Shown here: one piece after another, positions 57,658-64,000 of the stretch | Position numbering within the stretch: the stretch's first letter is position 1 | Layout: each line of letters begins with the position of its first letter | Source: Cohnella sp. OV330 | GTDB taxonomy: Bacteria; Bacillota; Bacilli; Paenibacillales; Paenibacillaceae | Direction of reading: 5' to 3' | Length of the DNA: 64,000 nt | NCBI RefSeq assembly: GCF_900112065.1 | Contig: NZ_FOKE01000004.1 | Span: forward strand, 1-64,000 | The notes under the pieces: model-generated | Seen by the model: the letters and a program-made list of their open reading frames with translations, nothing else | Told to the model about the DNA's origin: nothing | Databases searched by the model: none | Made by a program: the position numbers and the translations under genes

Positions 57658-57852
57658 ATGCTCTTGGCCTATTCAGCAGCAGTAGTAAAAAAAGAAATTA
57701 AGTCTTTGAAATCTCTTAAAAGTAATATTGAAAAACAAAATTTGCTAGGTAGCTACTCCTATTCCTCAGAATTAAACGACAAAGAAATCTCAGCATTAAA
57801 CAAGACTGTAAATCGTTCCGACGGAGTTAGCACTGCAGGTTATTGGTCCTAA
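57658..57852 (+). CDS. comX: Candidate ComX-type pheromone precursor
   Basis: A 64-residue peptide, MLLAYSAAVVKKEIKSLKSL at the start and VNRSDGVSTAGYWS at the end, with a single Trp at position 63. ComX precursors are 50-75 residues long, poorly conserved, and carry a Trp near the C-terminus that ComQ prenylates before release of a short C-terminal peptide. AGGAGG is ideally spaced. The gene is divergent from comP with a 71-base spacer and has its own terminator, so it is a monocistronic gene. Identification rests on place, size, AT-rich sequence and the C-terminal Trp; there is no detectable motif beyond that. A small unrelated peptide or bacteriocin is the alternative. Confidence 0.7.
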   Translation: MLLAYSAAVVKKEIKSLKSLKSNIEKQNLLGSYSYSSELNDKEISALNKTVNRSDGVSTAGYWS

Positions 57853-57883
57853 TTCTAAAATTAAGCACTTATTTAGACAGTTT

Positions 57884-57923
57884 AAGCCCTTTAACTCTAA
57901 AAGAGAGAAAAAAGGGCTTTTTG
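57884..57923 (+). terminator. Terminator of comX
   Basis: AAGCCCTTT (57884-57892) pairs with AAAGGGCTT (57911-57919) around an 18-base A-rich loop and is followed by T residues. It lies 31 bases after the comX stop. Confidence 0.8.
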
Positions 57924-58126
57924 CATTTCTGCTTCTTGCTAGTCATTTCTAATCCAACCAACCCAATAGAAAGCGTCATAACGCATATCAATTTGCATCT
58001 TCACGCACACAAAATGCACTGACAACACCAATAAATTACAGGTAAACTTTAACATATAAGCGCAAAGCATTCAAAAGAATTCTATTCATTTCATACTAAA
58101 GTAAACGAGGTTTGCAGGTGATTACG

Positions 58127-58483
58127 ATGAAGGTGCTCAAGGAAAGCGACGATGCTTGGTACGTCTCCCTCGCGGTTCAGACCGTACTGCAGGAACAGTT
58201 GGTCAGAGTAAAGCTTAATCGCCATGAAATATTGAATATCGCTGAAGAAGTTCAGTTGGAAACGCTCCGCTTCAAGGAAGCGGCTGAACTCGTGAAGACA
58301 CCTTCCGGAAAGGTGATTCCTCAAATGAGGTTCATTTTGGCGCATCTTCAGGACGATCATCTGGCCAGCAGCTACTTCGAGGCTAGATCGCTTGGATTGG
58401 ATGCGGAATTTGTTCAAATGCTGCGCTGCGAGATCATTCGGAGAGGCATTAAGGATCTCGTATGCGAGGATTTAGAGCGTTAA
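58127..58483 (+). CDS. Sda-domain protein with a novel N-terminal extension
   Basis: A 118-residue protein. The last 50 residues, from MRFILAHLQDDHLASSYFEA through EFVQMLRCEIIRRGIKDLV, match Sda, the helical-hairpin inhibitor of sporulation kinase KinA (normally 46-54 residues). The first 66 residues (MKVLKESDDAWYVSLAVQTV and onward) are protein-like but belong to no family I recognise. The ATG at 58127 follows GCAGGTG; TTG at 58112 is possible. An internal ATG at 58325 with GGAAAGGTG upstream could also give a stand-alone Sda of 52 residues. It is GC-richer than comX next to it. Confidence 0.65.
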   Translation: MKVLKESDDAWYVSLAVQTVLQEQLVRVKLNRHEILNIAEEVQLETLRFKEAAELVKTPSGKVIPQMRFILAHLQDDHLASSYFEARSLGLDAEFVQMLRCEIIRRGIKDLVCEDLER

Positions 58484-58570
58484 TTTGTCGAATTCAATAT
58501 TTTATTGTCGTTAAATGTTGAATGAACTACCTCTCCCTTTTAACTGCTTTTGTTGCAGTTAATCTTATAT

Positions 58571-58598
58571 TGTTTACATAATATTATTTACGACGTCT
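58571..58598. other. dif-like Xer recombination site upstream of xerS
   Basis: TGTTTACATAA, a six-base centre TATTAT, then TTACGACGTCT. The first arm matches the XerD-type arm of the B. subtilis dif site (reverse strand AGTTTACATAA) at 10 of 11 positions. The second arm is divergent. It lies 82 bases before xerS; in XerS systems of streptococci the dif site also lies next to the recombinase gene. Confidence 0.45.
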
Positions 58599-58679
58599 TT
58601 AATAAAAACCTCGACGCGCAATATGATCCGGTCGTCTGGTATAATAACCCTAAATAAACCGGCATGGAGCGCGAACCTG

Positions 58680-59768
58680 ATGAACCTGCAAAAAATAAAA
58701 GACCGCGAGCAATTGGACCGACGCGTGCCGAGCATGCCCTGGTACGTCGAGAAGTTTATCAACTATAAACTGCCGGACCTGTCTCCCTCCTCCCTGCTCG
58801 AATACGTTAGAGATTACGAAACGTTTTTTAGCTGGCTGATGCGCGAAGGACTGACCACGGCGGAGAAGATGTCCGACATACCGATCGAAGCGCTGGAAAA
58901 GCTGAAGATGGACGAGATCGACAGCTTCCGGATGGAGCTATCGACCCGGCGCGAACACGCCAACACGCGGACGACGATCTCCCGCAAGCTCTCCTCCCTT
59001 CGCTCGCTGTTCCACTATCTCAGCCAAATCGCGGAGGACGACGACTTCTACCCGCTGCTGAAGCGCAACGTGATGGCCAAGGTATCGATCAAACGAACGC
59101 ACAAGCCGAAGGATACGGCGGCCAAGCTGGAGGGCAAGCTGCTTCAGGAGGAGGAAATTGCCGAATTTATCGCTTATATCAACGAACATTATGCAACGGA
59201 TGTGGCTGACAACAAGCAGGCCCTATACGCACACGAGTTGAACCATACGCGCGATGCCTGCATCGTGAGCCTTGTCTTGAATTCAGGCCTTCGCGTATCT
59301 GAGCTGGTGAACTTGAACCTGGACGATCTCGATGTTAAAAAGAAACTTTTATACGTCTACCGCAAAGGCAGCAACGACGACACCTTCAAGACGCCCGTTT
59401 TCTTCCGTCAAGATGCGCTGACTAATTTGGAGTCCTACCTTCAGCAGCGAGAGATTCGCTATCACGCGCCCAAACGGGAAAAAGCCCTCTTTCTCGCCTT
59501 GGCGAACGGCAAGAAGGAAGGCTCGCGCATGACCAAGCGCGCGGTTCAGGAGATGGTCATCAAGTACGCGAAACGATTCGGCAAACCTTATTTGTCCGTC
59601 CATAAGCTTCGGCATTCGTTTGCGACCGACTACTATCTGTCGAACGATCTGTACAAGACGCAGGAGCAGCTCGGTCACGCCTCGCCGGAGACGACGCAGA
59701 TCTACGCCCATTTAACGGACAAAACGATGGAAGAAGCGATCGACAAGCGCCGCAGCCAGGAATCCTGA
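58680..59768 (+). CDS. xerS: Site-specific tyrosine recombinase XerS
   Basis: A 362-residue tyrosine recombinase that resolves chromosome dimers at dif. The N-terminal core-binding domain starts MNLQKIKDREQLDRRVPSMP, a XerS-type beginning. Catalytic residues are visible: Arg in LNSGLRVSELVNL, HKLRHSFATDYY (His-x-x-Arg), and LGHASPETTQIYAH with His and the nucleophilic Tyr. GGAGCG lies nine bases before the ATG; an earlier in-frame ATG would add 19 unrelated residues. A terminator follows. Confidence 0.92.
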   Translation: MNLQKIKDREQLDRRVPSMPWYVEKFINYKLPDLSPSSLLEYVRDYETFFSWLMREGLTTAEKMSDIPIEALEKLKMDEIDSFRMELSTRREHANTRTTISRKLSSLRSLFHYLSQIAEDDDFYPLLKRNVMAKVSIKRTHKPKDTAAKLEGKLLQEEEIAEFIAYINEHYATDVADNKQALYAHELNHTRDACIVSLVLNSGLRVSELVNLNLDDLDVKKKLLYVYRKGSNDDTFKTPVFFRQDALTNLESYLQQREIRYHAPKREKALFLALANGKKEGSRMTKRAVQEMVIKYAKRFGKPYLSVHKLRHSFATDYYLSNDLYKTQEQLGHASPETTQIYAHLTDKTMEEAIDKRRSQES

Positions 59769-59784
59769 TAGCACGCTCAGCCAC

Positions 59785-59815
59785 AAGGGGACGATCTCGT
59801 ATCGTCCCCTTTTAT
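59785..59815 (+). terminator. Terminator of xerS
   Basis: A perfect 11-bp stem AAGGGGACGAT/ATCGTCCCCTT (59785-59795 with 59801-59811) with a five-base loop followed by T residues, 17 bases after the xerS stop. Confidence 0.9.
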
Positions 59816-60132
59816 GATTCCGGCTTCTGCCGTAGCTTGTCGGCCACGGCCTCCATTTTTTGCGCCATCGTCCCCTGCTTGTCCCTGCGGTCGTCGATCG
59901 TGATCGATGTCGACACGCGCTGGGCGCCATGGTTAAAAGGCGTCTCATGCATGCGCCTAACGACCGCTAGCACGTCCTCGAGCTCGCCTTCGATAATCGT
60001 GCTCATCGGCGTCATCTCGTGTTTGATCCGCTCAGGCGCCATGCGAAGCACGCGTTCGACCTCGGCGACATATGCGCTCACGCTCGTCGATCCCGTGCCG
60101 ATCGGCACGATCGTCACTTGTGCGATTGCCAT
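59812..60132 (-). CDS. MTH1187/UPF0045-type thiamine-binding protein
   Basis: A 106-residue ferredoxin-like-fold protein: MAIAQVTIVPIGTGSTSVSA at the start and MTPMSTIIEGELEDVLAVVR in the middle are the family signature. Members form tetramers and bind thiamine or pyrimidine ligands (YkoF relatives). It begins one base after the phosphotransferase stop and ends at the xerS terminator, as the last gene of a three-gene unit. Confidence 0.9.
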   Translation of the reverse strand: MAIAQVTIVPIGTGSTSVSAYVAEVERVLRMAPERIKHEMTPMSTIIEGELEDVLAVVRRMHETPFNHGAQRVSTSITIDDRRDKQGTMAQKMEAVADKLRQKPES

Positions 60133-60133
60133 C

Positions 60134-61156
60134 TTATCCGCTCGCTTTCTTTAACATCGTCTCCCTGCACATCGACCGAATCTCATCTTCCTGCCGATCC
60201 AACAGCGCTAACCCTGCGGCCGTCTCCAACGTCTGCTGACGGAGAACGGCCGCCTCGTCCACCCCGCTTAGATAACGCCCTAGGAAGTGAACGAACACGT
60301 CCAGGCGGCGCAAACGCATAAGCACCGGGAGGGCGTCGATCTCAGCTTCAATTAAAGGTGCTATTTGTCCAAAGCCATTTAAAAAAGCGGAAGCTGCGCC
60401 GAGATCCCCCGACTCGCCGATTAACCCGGCCAACGCGACCGCCGGCTCCATCGCCCGCAGCTCTATCGTGCAAAACTCGAAGTCCAGTATTGCCGCGATG
60501 CGTGTAGAATCATTCAGATCGGCGAGCAAGTTGGAATCGTTGATATCCCCGTGCACGAGCTGATGAGGCAGGCTGCGGACGGTCTGCAGCGCCGATTGAA
60601 AAACGCGCATCGCATCGCCTATCCGCAGAAGGGATTCCTGCAAATCGTGAAACGCAGCCGGCGGCGCCTCGCAAAAAGAAGCGATGACGCTGCCCGGACA
60701 AGACGGATGCGTCTGTTCGAGTTCGTAGCAGGGCAGATAGGCGGGAGCGGCCGTCGTGCGAAGCTCCCGCAGCGCGAGCGACAGGCGCCCGACGGCTTCG
60801 CCGATCGACTCGGCGACGGCAGGCTCGGATCCGTTCGGACGCTTGCCGGCCGTATAAGTAAACAATGCCGCGAATCGGCCCGTGCCGTCTGCCAGCGTCG
60901 CGAAGCTCGTACCGTCCTGCAGCGCGATCGGCCGCGGTACGGCGAACGGCAAAGTCGCCTCGCTAAGCTTCAGAAGCACGTCGTGCTCGAAAGCGATCTT
61001 TTCCGCATCCTTGTGCGTCTCGTAGATGCGCAGCACGCGCTTGTCGCCGAGATCGTTCTCCGCGATTCGCGTCGTGTTGTTCCAGCCGCTCTCCCCCTCG
61101 GACACGGTCCAACGTCTCCCAGGATCATAGCGGCTTAAAAAGGCTTCAAAAGGCAT
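60134..61156 (-). CDS. APH/homoserine kinase-type phosphotransferase
   Basis: A 340-residue kinase-fold protein of the aminoglycoside phosphotransferase/ThrB-II/YtmP superfamily. The catalytic loop is LVHGDINDSNLL with Asp and Asn, and the metal site is AAILDFEFC. The substrate is unknown; the family includes homoserine, choline and spore-related kinases as well as antibiotic kinases, so resistance should not be inferred. CGGAGGATAGG precedes the ATG; only two bases separate it from the upstream GH18 gene. Confidence 0.85.
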   Translation of the reverse strand: MPFEAFLSRYDPGRRWTVSEGESGWNNTTRIAENDLGDKRVLRIYETHKDAEKIAFEHDVLLKLSEATLPFAVPRPIALQDGTSFATLADGTGRFAALFTYTAGKRPNGSEPAVAESIGEAVGRLSLALRELRTTAAPAYLPCYELEQTHPSCPGSVIASFCEAPPAAFHDLQESLLRIGDAMRVFQSALQTVRSLPHQLVHGDINDSNLLADLNDSTRIAAILDFEFCTIELRAMEPAVALAGLIGESGDLGAASAFLNGFGQIAPLIEAEIDALPVLMRLRRLDVFVHFLGRYLSGVDEAAVLRQQTLETAAGLALLDRQEDEIRSMCRETMLKKASG

Positions 61157-61158
61157 GC

Positions 61159-62439
61159 CTATCCTCCGATCTTCGTCGCCGTGCGGCCGATCGCGGCGCG
61201 TTCGGCGTCCGTGAATATCCCCAATCTCCAGAACGCGGCGCCGCCTAACCCATGCCGCTTGGCGAGACCGAGCTTGTCGTCGACCGAAGTTTCGTTTTCC
61301 GCGTCCAGATTAATCGCCAGCAGGAGCTTGGACTGGGGCGCGCCCGTTGCGATCGCTTTGTCGATCGCTTCGTCGACCTTCGCGTTCGGCTGAGGCTTTT
61401 TATTGTCGCCGTAATCGTATGCCATGATGACGAGCTCGTCGGCCATCTTGGCCAGCGCCGCATAATCGTATCCTTTGTATTCGCCGTTCAGCGGCGGCAC
61501 CGCGAGCGATACCTTGATGCCGTCCGGCTTGACGGCCGCGACGAGCTGCTTCACATAGGCGTTCAGCGCCGATTGGGCCATGACCGGATCGTCATGCCAA
61601 CCAAGCCCTTCGAAGTCGAGCATGATGCCGCCGAACGCGTTGTCCTTCGCGAGCGCATGCAGCCGTTCGATCGAAGCGTCCCGCAGCGTTTGGTCCGTTA
61701 GCATTTTCATGAGCTGCCCTTTGCCGTCCTTGCCCAATACGGCCAGGTAGCTGCCGGAGCCGTTCGCATTCACCTGCGCGACGATCGACTCCGGCGTATC
61801 GTCTCCGGCGGGTTGCGGCCAATACCATCTGTCGCCGGTCGTATCTTTTAAGGCGATTTCTCCATTGTAATCGACCTGGGTCCAACCGAATGCAACGTCG
61901 TTCATATCGTTCGTCAGTGCCAGCTGACTGTATGCCCCTACCGCGTAAAAGCCGAGCAGCCGCATCTCGCGCTGCGGCGAGACGACGCGCACCGTTTTCG
62001 CCGGCCCGTCCCACGATACGTTCGCGCCGAAGGCTTGACTAAAAAAAGCGAGCGGCACGAGAACCGAATCGTTAGACATGACAGGCGCGGCATTCAATGC
62101 ATATTTAACCTCATTAATCGTCGCTGTTTTCTGGCCGAGCGTGAGATGAACCTCAACCGCTTGTCCCCCCGCTCCTTTACCCTTGGCGACGACCGATTTG
62201 GTCGCGGGTACCCATACCGCGTTGACGCCCAACGCTTCCGCAATCTTGCGGAAAGGCAGCAGAATCGTCCCATTGCGATTGATCGGCGACACGGGTACGG
62301 GCAGCTTCACGTCGTCGAGCACGATCGTGACCGCAGGGGCTGCTGAAGCCGCCGATACGTCTTGCGCGCCCAAAGGCAGCAAAATAGCCGAGGCAAGAAC
62401 GGCCGGCAGCCATTTTTGAACAGGTTTGAGCAGTTTCAT
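61159..62439 (-). CDS. Exported stalk-domain (copper amine oxidase N-like) and GH18 protein
   Basis: A 426-residue exported protein: signal peptide 1-30, a stalk domain of the copper amine oxidase N-terminal type (about 35-155, with NGTILLPFRKIAEALG and SVLVPLAFFSQAFGANVSW), then a GH18 barrel. The chitinase signature is present as GGIMLDFEGLGW, keeping the catalytic Asp and Glu, and VIMAYDYGDNKKPQP supplies the substrate Tyr-Asp. GH18 proteins of this type in spore formers often act on peptidoglycan or cortex (YaaH/YdhD-like). Usual domain order for Paenibacillus. AAGGAG lies eight bases before the ATG. Confidence 0.87.
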   Translation of the reverse strand: MKLLKPVQKWLPAVLASAILLPLGAQDVSAASAAPAVTIVLDDVKLPVPVSPINRNGTILLPFRKIAEALGVNAVWVPATKSVVAKGKGAGGQAVEVHLTLGQKTATINEVKYALNAAPVMSNDSVLVPLAFFSQAFGANVSWDGPAKTVRVVSPQREMRLLGFYAVGAYSQLALTNDMNDVAFGWTQVDYNGEIALKDTTGDRWYWPQPAGDDTPESIVAQVNANGSGSYLAVLGKDGKGQLMKMLTDQTLRDASIERLHALAKDNAFGGIMLDFEGLGWHDDPVMAQSALNAYVKQLVAAVKPDGIKVSLAVPPLNGEYKGYDYAALAKMADELVIMAYDYGDNKKPQPNAKVDEAIDKAIATGAPQSKLLLAINLDAENETSVDDKLGLAKRHGLGGAAFWRLGIFTDAERAAIGRTATKIGG

Positions 62440-62654
62440 CGGTTAAGCTCCTTTTCTACCAAGCCGTCTATGAATCTCTTCATTAGACGCTTTAGATGAA
62501 GAGGAGTTGCACGCCTCCGCTAAAAAATCCCTAAAGAGGGGAATGATAGCGATGGCCCTGAATGAATATGCTCTGTTATTTAACGTCATTAACATAAATG
62601 CCTTTATACGCTCTTATGCACGCATGATGCGATTCGAGCAATCTTTGCACATTT

Positions 62655-62682
62655 AGTTTACATAATATATTTTATGATTCGA
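62655..62682. other. Second dif-like sequence
   Basis: AGTTTACATAA is an 11/11 match to the XerD-type arm of the B. subtilis dif site, followed by TATATT (consensus TATATA) and a degenerate second arm, TTATGATTCGA. It sits in the 246-base AT-rich spacer between the GNAT and GH18 genes, which otherwise holds no gene. Confidence 0.4.
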
Positions 62683-62685
62683 GTA

Positions 62686-63225
62686 TTATTCGGTCCATTC
62701 CGACCTCAATAATCCCATTTGGATCACGTCCGCATAGCGACCGTTGCGGTACAGCTTTTCTCGCAGTCTCCCCTCTTCGACGAAGCCGCACTTCAAGTAA
62801 CTGCGGCAAGCCCGTTCGTTGAAATCGTACACTTCCAGCTCCAGCCGGTTCAGATTAAGCTCCTTGAACGCATAACCGATCAGCAGCCGCATCGCTTCCG
62901 TTCCCAATCCCTGCCCGCAGCGATCGAGCGAGCCGATGACGATGCCGATTTTCGCGCAACGATTTTTCCAGTCGATCGTGTCCAGACCGATCTGCCCGAT
63001 GTATAGCTCCGTATTCGTCTCCGCGATGACGAAGCCGCGGCTGTCCGGCCGCGGATCCATCATGTCGGCGAGAAATCCCTCGGTCGACTCCAAACCGTGA
63101 GGAAACAGAAAAATATCCGACAGAAAACCCGTGATCGCTTCATTGTTCACCCACTGGCGAATCGGCACCAGATCCTCGTGGCGGTATTCGCGCAGTCGAA
63201 CGCGCTTGCCGATAATGTGCGGCAT
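62686..63225 (-). CDS. GNAT acetyltransferase (RimJ/RimL type)
   Basis: A 179-residue N-acetyltransferase. GKRVRLREYRHEDLVPIRQW opens the fold; the acetyl-CoA loop is RCGQGLGTEAMRLLIGYAF (R/Q-x-x-G-x-G/A type), followed by RLELEVYDFNERACRSYLKC. AAGGAG precedes the ATG at 63225, a better fit than a GTG three codons earlier. It follows gluQ by 20 bases and is probably co-transcribed. The substrate may be a protein N-terminus or a small amine. Confidence 0.88.
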   Translation of the reverse strand: MPHIIGKRVRLREYRHEDLVPIRQWVNNEAITGFLSDIFLFPHGLESTEGFLADMMDPRPDSRGFVIAETNTELYIGQIGLDTIDWKNRCAKIGIVIGSLDRCGQGLGTEAMRLLIGYAFKELNLNRLELEVYDFNERACRSYLKCGFVEEGRLREKLYRNGRYADVIQMGLLRSEWTE

Positions 63226-63245
63226 TTTTGGCACATCTCCTTCTA

Positions 63246-64000
63246 CTAAAAGTTTAGTCCTTTATCCTTGCCGGTCAGCAAATCGATCCACGCGTCCGGA
63301 AGCGTCGCCGATGGACTCCGCACAGCTGCGAGATCGAAGGAAGCGACCAGATCGGCAGGCTTCAGCTCTTCGATTCGATCGCGCAATCCGGCGAGCCAGG
63401 CGAGAAAACCGACGATTCGCTCGGACCGAACGCCGAACCGTTCGCGGAGCTCCGACAACGACACCGCCCCGTGACGCTTGGACAGCCGGCTGCCGTCCGC
63501 GCCGAGCAGCAGCGGAGAATGCGCGAATCGCGGCGGCGGACTGCCGAGCGCTTCGTACAGCGCCAGCTGCCGCGGCGTCGAATCGAGCAGATCCCAGCCG
63601 CGCAGCACGTCGGTAATCTCCATCTCGATATCGTCCGCGACGACGGCGAGCTGGTACGCCACGATGCCGTCCGCGCGCCGCACGACGAAGTCGCCGCCGC
63701 CGGCGCCGGAGAATGCCGTCTCGCCCGCGATGCCGTCCGCGAACCGGTACGTTGCGCGTTCATCCATCGCAAAGCGGAGCGATGGCGTCTTGCGCAGCGC
63801 CCGCTCCGCCCGCTCTGCTGCGGTCAGCGTCCGGCAGGTGCCCGGATACGCCGGTCCTTCGGCGTCAAGCCCATGCGGCGCGCTGGCCGCCGCCATCAGA
63901 TCGGCGCGGCTGCAATAGCAAGGATACAATCGCCCCTGCCGCAGCAGCTCGTCCAGGATGCGTTCATATTGCGCCGTACGCTTGCTCTGCTCGTAGGGCG
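63246..64000 (-). CDS. gluQ: Glutamyl-Q tRNA(Asp) synthetase, N-terminus beyond the window
   Basis: About 251 residues of a GluRS-like enzyme lacking an anticodon-binding domain. The frame stays open to the right edge (it reads PYEQSKRTAQYERILDELLR before LYPCYCSR), so the first 50 or so residues with the HIGH motif are missing. Visible are the zinc site CYCSR with PAYPGTCR, GGGDFVVRRADGIVAYQLAV, DLLDSTPRQLALYEALG and the KMSKS-like SRLSKRHGA. The enzyme glutamylates queuosine in tRNA-Asp. The short C-terminal end distinguishes it from full GluRS. Confidence 0.92.
   Translation of the reverse strand, partial: PYEQSKRTAQYERILDELLRQGRLYPCYCSRADLMAAASAPHGLDAEGPAYPGTCRTLTAAERAERALRKTPSLRFAMDERATYRFADGIAGETAFSGAGGGDFVVRRADGIVAYQLAVVADDIEMEITDVLRGWDLLDSTPRQLALYEALGSPPPRFAHSPLLLGADGSRLSKRHGAVSLSELRERFGVRSERIVGFLAWLAGLRDRIEELKPADLVASFDLAAVRSPSATLPDAWIDLLTGKDKGLNF

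Noticed and set aside
57658..57852. Bacteriocin or lantibiotic precursor
   Set aside because: No Gly-Gly leader, no Cys residues, and no modification, export or immunity genes nearby, whereas a ComQ-type enzyme and ComP-type kinase are adjacent.
60134..61156. Aminoglycoside resistance gene
   Set aside because: The superfamily is wide; this chromosomal member sits in a unit with a GH18 protein and a thiamine-binding-type protein and shows no feature specific to resistance enzymes.

Overview
The window looks like chromosomal DNA from an endospore-forming, carbohydrate-degrading member of the Paenibacillaceae (Paenibacillus/Cohnella type). The reasons are two GerA/GerB/GerC germinant-receptor loci, YesM/YesN-type two-component systems beside LplA/B/C-type sugar ABC transporters, an Sda domain, XerS, a tandem glycine riboswitch with split gcvPA/gcvPB, and strong AGGAGG-type ribosome binding sites. 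Most of the DNA is GC-rich. The left end (about 1-5500) and a patch at about 55900-58650 are clearly AT-rich. No database search was possible, so family names rest on recognised motifs and gene context.

Layout. 1-5.5 kb: a cut TetR regulator with a palindromic operator, a transposase-like remnant, a gerA-gerC-gerB operon whose gerA carries a one-base frameshift, and a TPR protein. 5.6-9.8 kb: a second receptor set split over two strands (gerB on +, gerA-gerC-small gerD-like on -). 9.9-14.6 kb: hxlR divergent from ribA-ribD-LLM flavin oxidoreductase-aldo/keto reductase. 14.6-26.4 kb: VOC protein, then a saccharide locus (GH106-like hydrolase, two permeases, binding protein, response regulator, sensor kinase) and an MGDG-synthase/UgtP-like glycosyltransferase. 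26.6-27.8 kb: M20 amidohydrolase. 27.8-40.3 kb: a second saccharide locus (response regulator, kinase, LplC, LplB, LplA-like protein and a 1686-residue secreted heparinase-like lyase). 40.4-47.4 kb: PAP2 phosphatase, DUF347 membrane protein, a frameshifted secreted tyrosine phosphatase, erythromycin-esterase-like protein, ArsP-like permease, threonine-aldolase-like enzyme. 47.5-52.8 kb: glycine riboswitch, gcvT-gcvPA-gcvPB, nfo. 52.8-58.5 kb: an EF-G-binding protein and a rearranged comQXPA-type quorum-sensing locus, then an Sda-domain protein. 58.5-64 kb: a dif-like site, xerS, an MTH1187 protein, a phosphotransferase, a GH18 protein with a stalk domain, a GNAT and a cut gluQ.

How the parts work together. 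The two saccharide loci each pair a membrane sensor kinase and AraC-type regulator with a lipoprotein-dependent importer and a large depolymerising enzyme; neither encodes an ATPase, so a shared MsmX-type ATPase elsewhere is expected. In the second locus the lyase and binding-protein genes share an upstream TTTGAC-N16-TTTGAC motif, a candidate regulator site. The threonine-aldolase-like gene and the riboswitch-controlled glycine cleavage operon lie back to back. The most interesting system is the ComQ/ComX/ComP/ComA-like set. It keeps all four parts but in a new order: comX stands alone and divergent, facing comP-comA-comQ. The sensor half of ComP and comX are AT-rich, while the kinase half, comA and comQ match the genome, as expected if the specificity cassette was exchanged.
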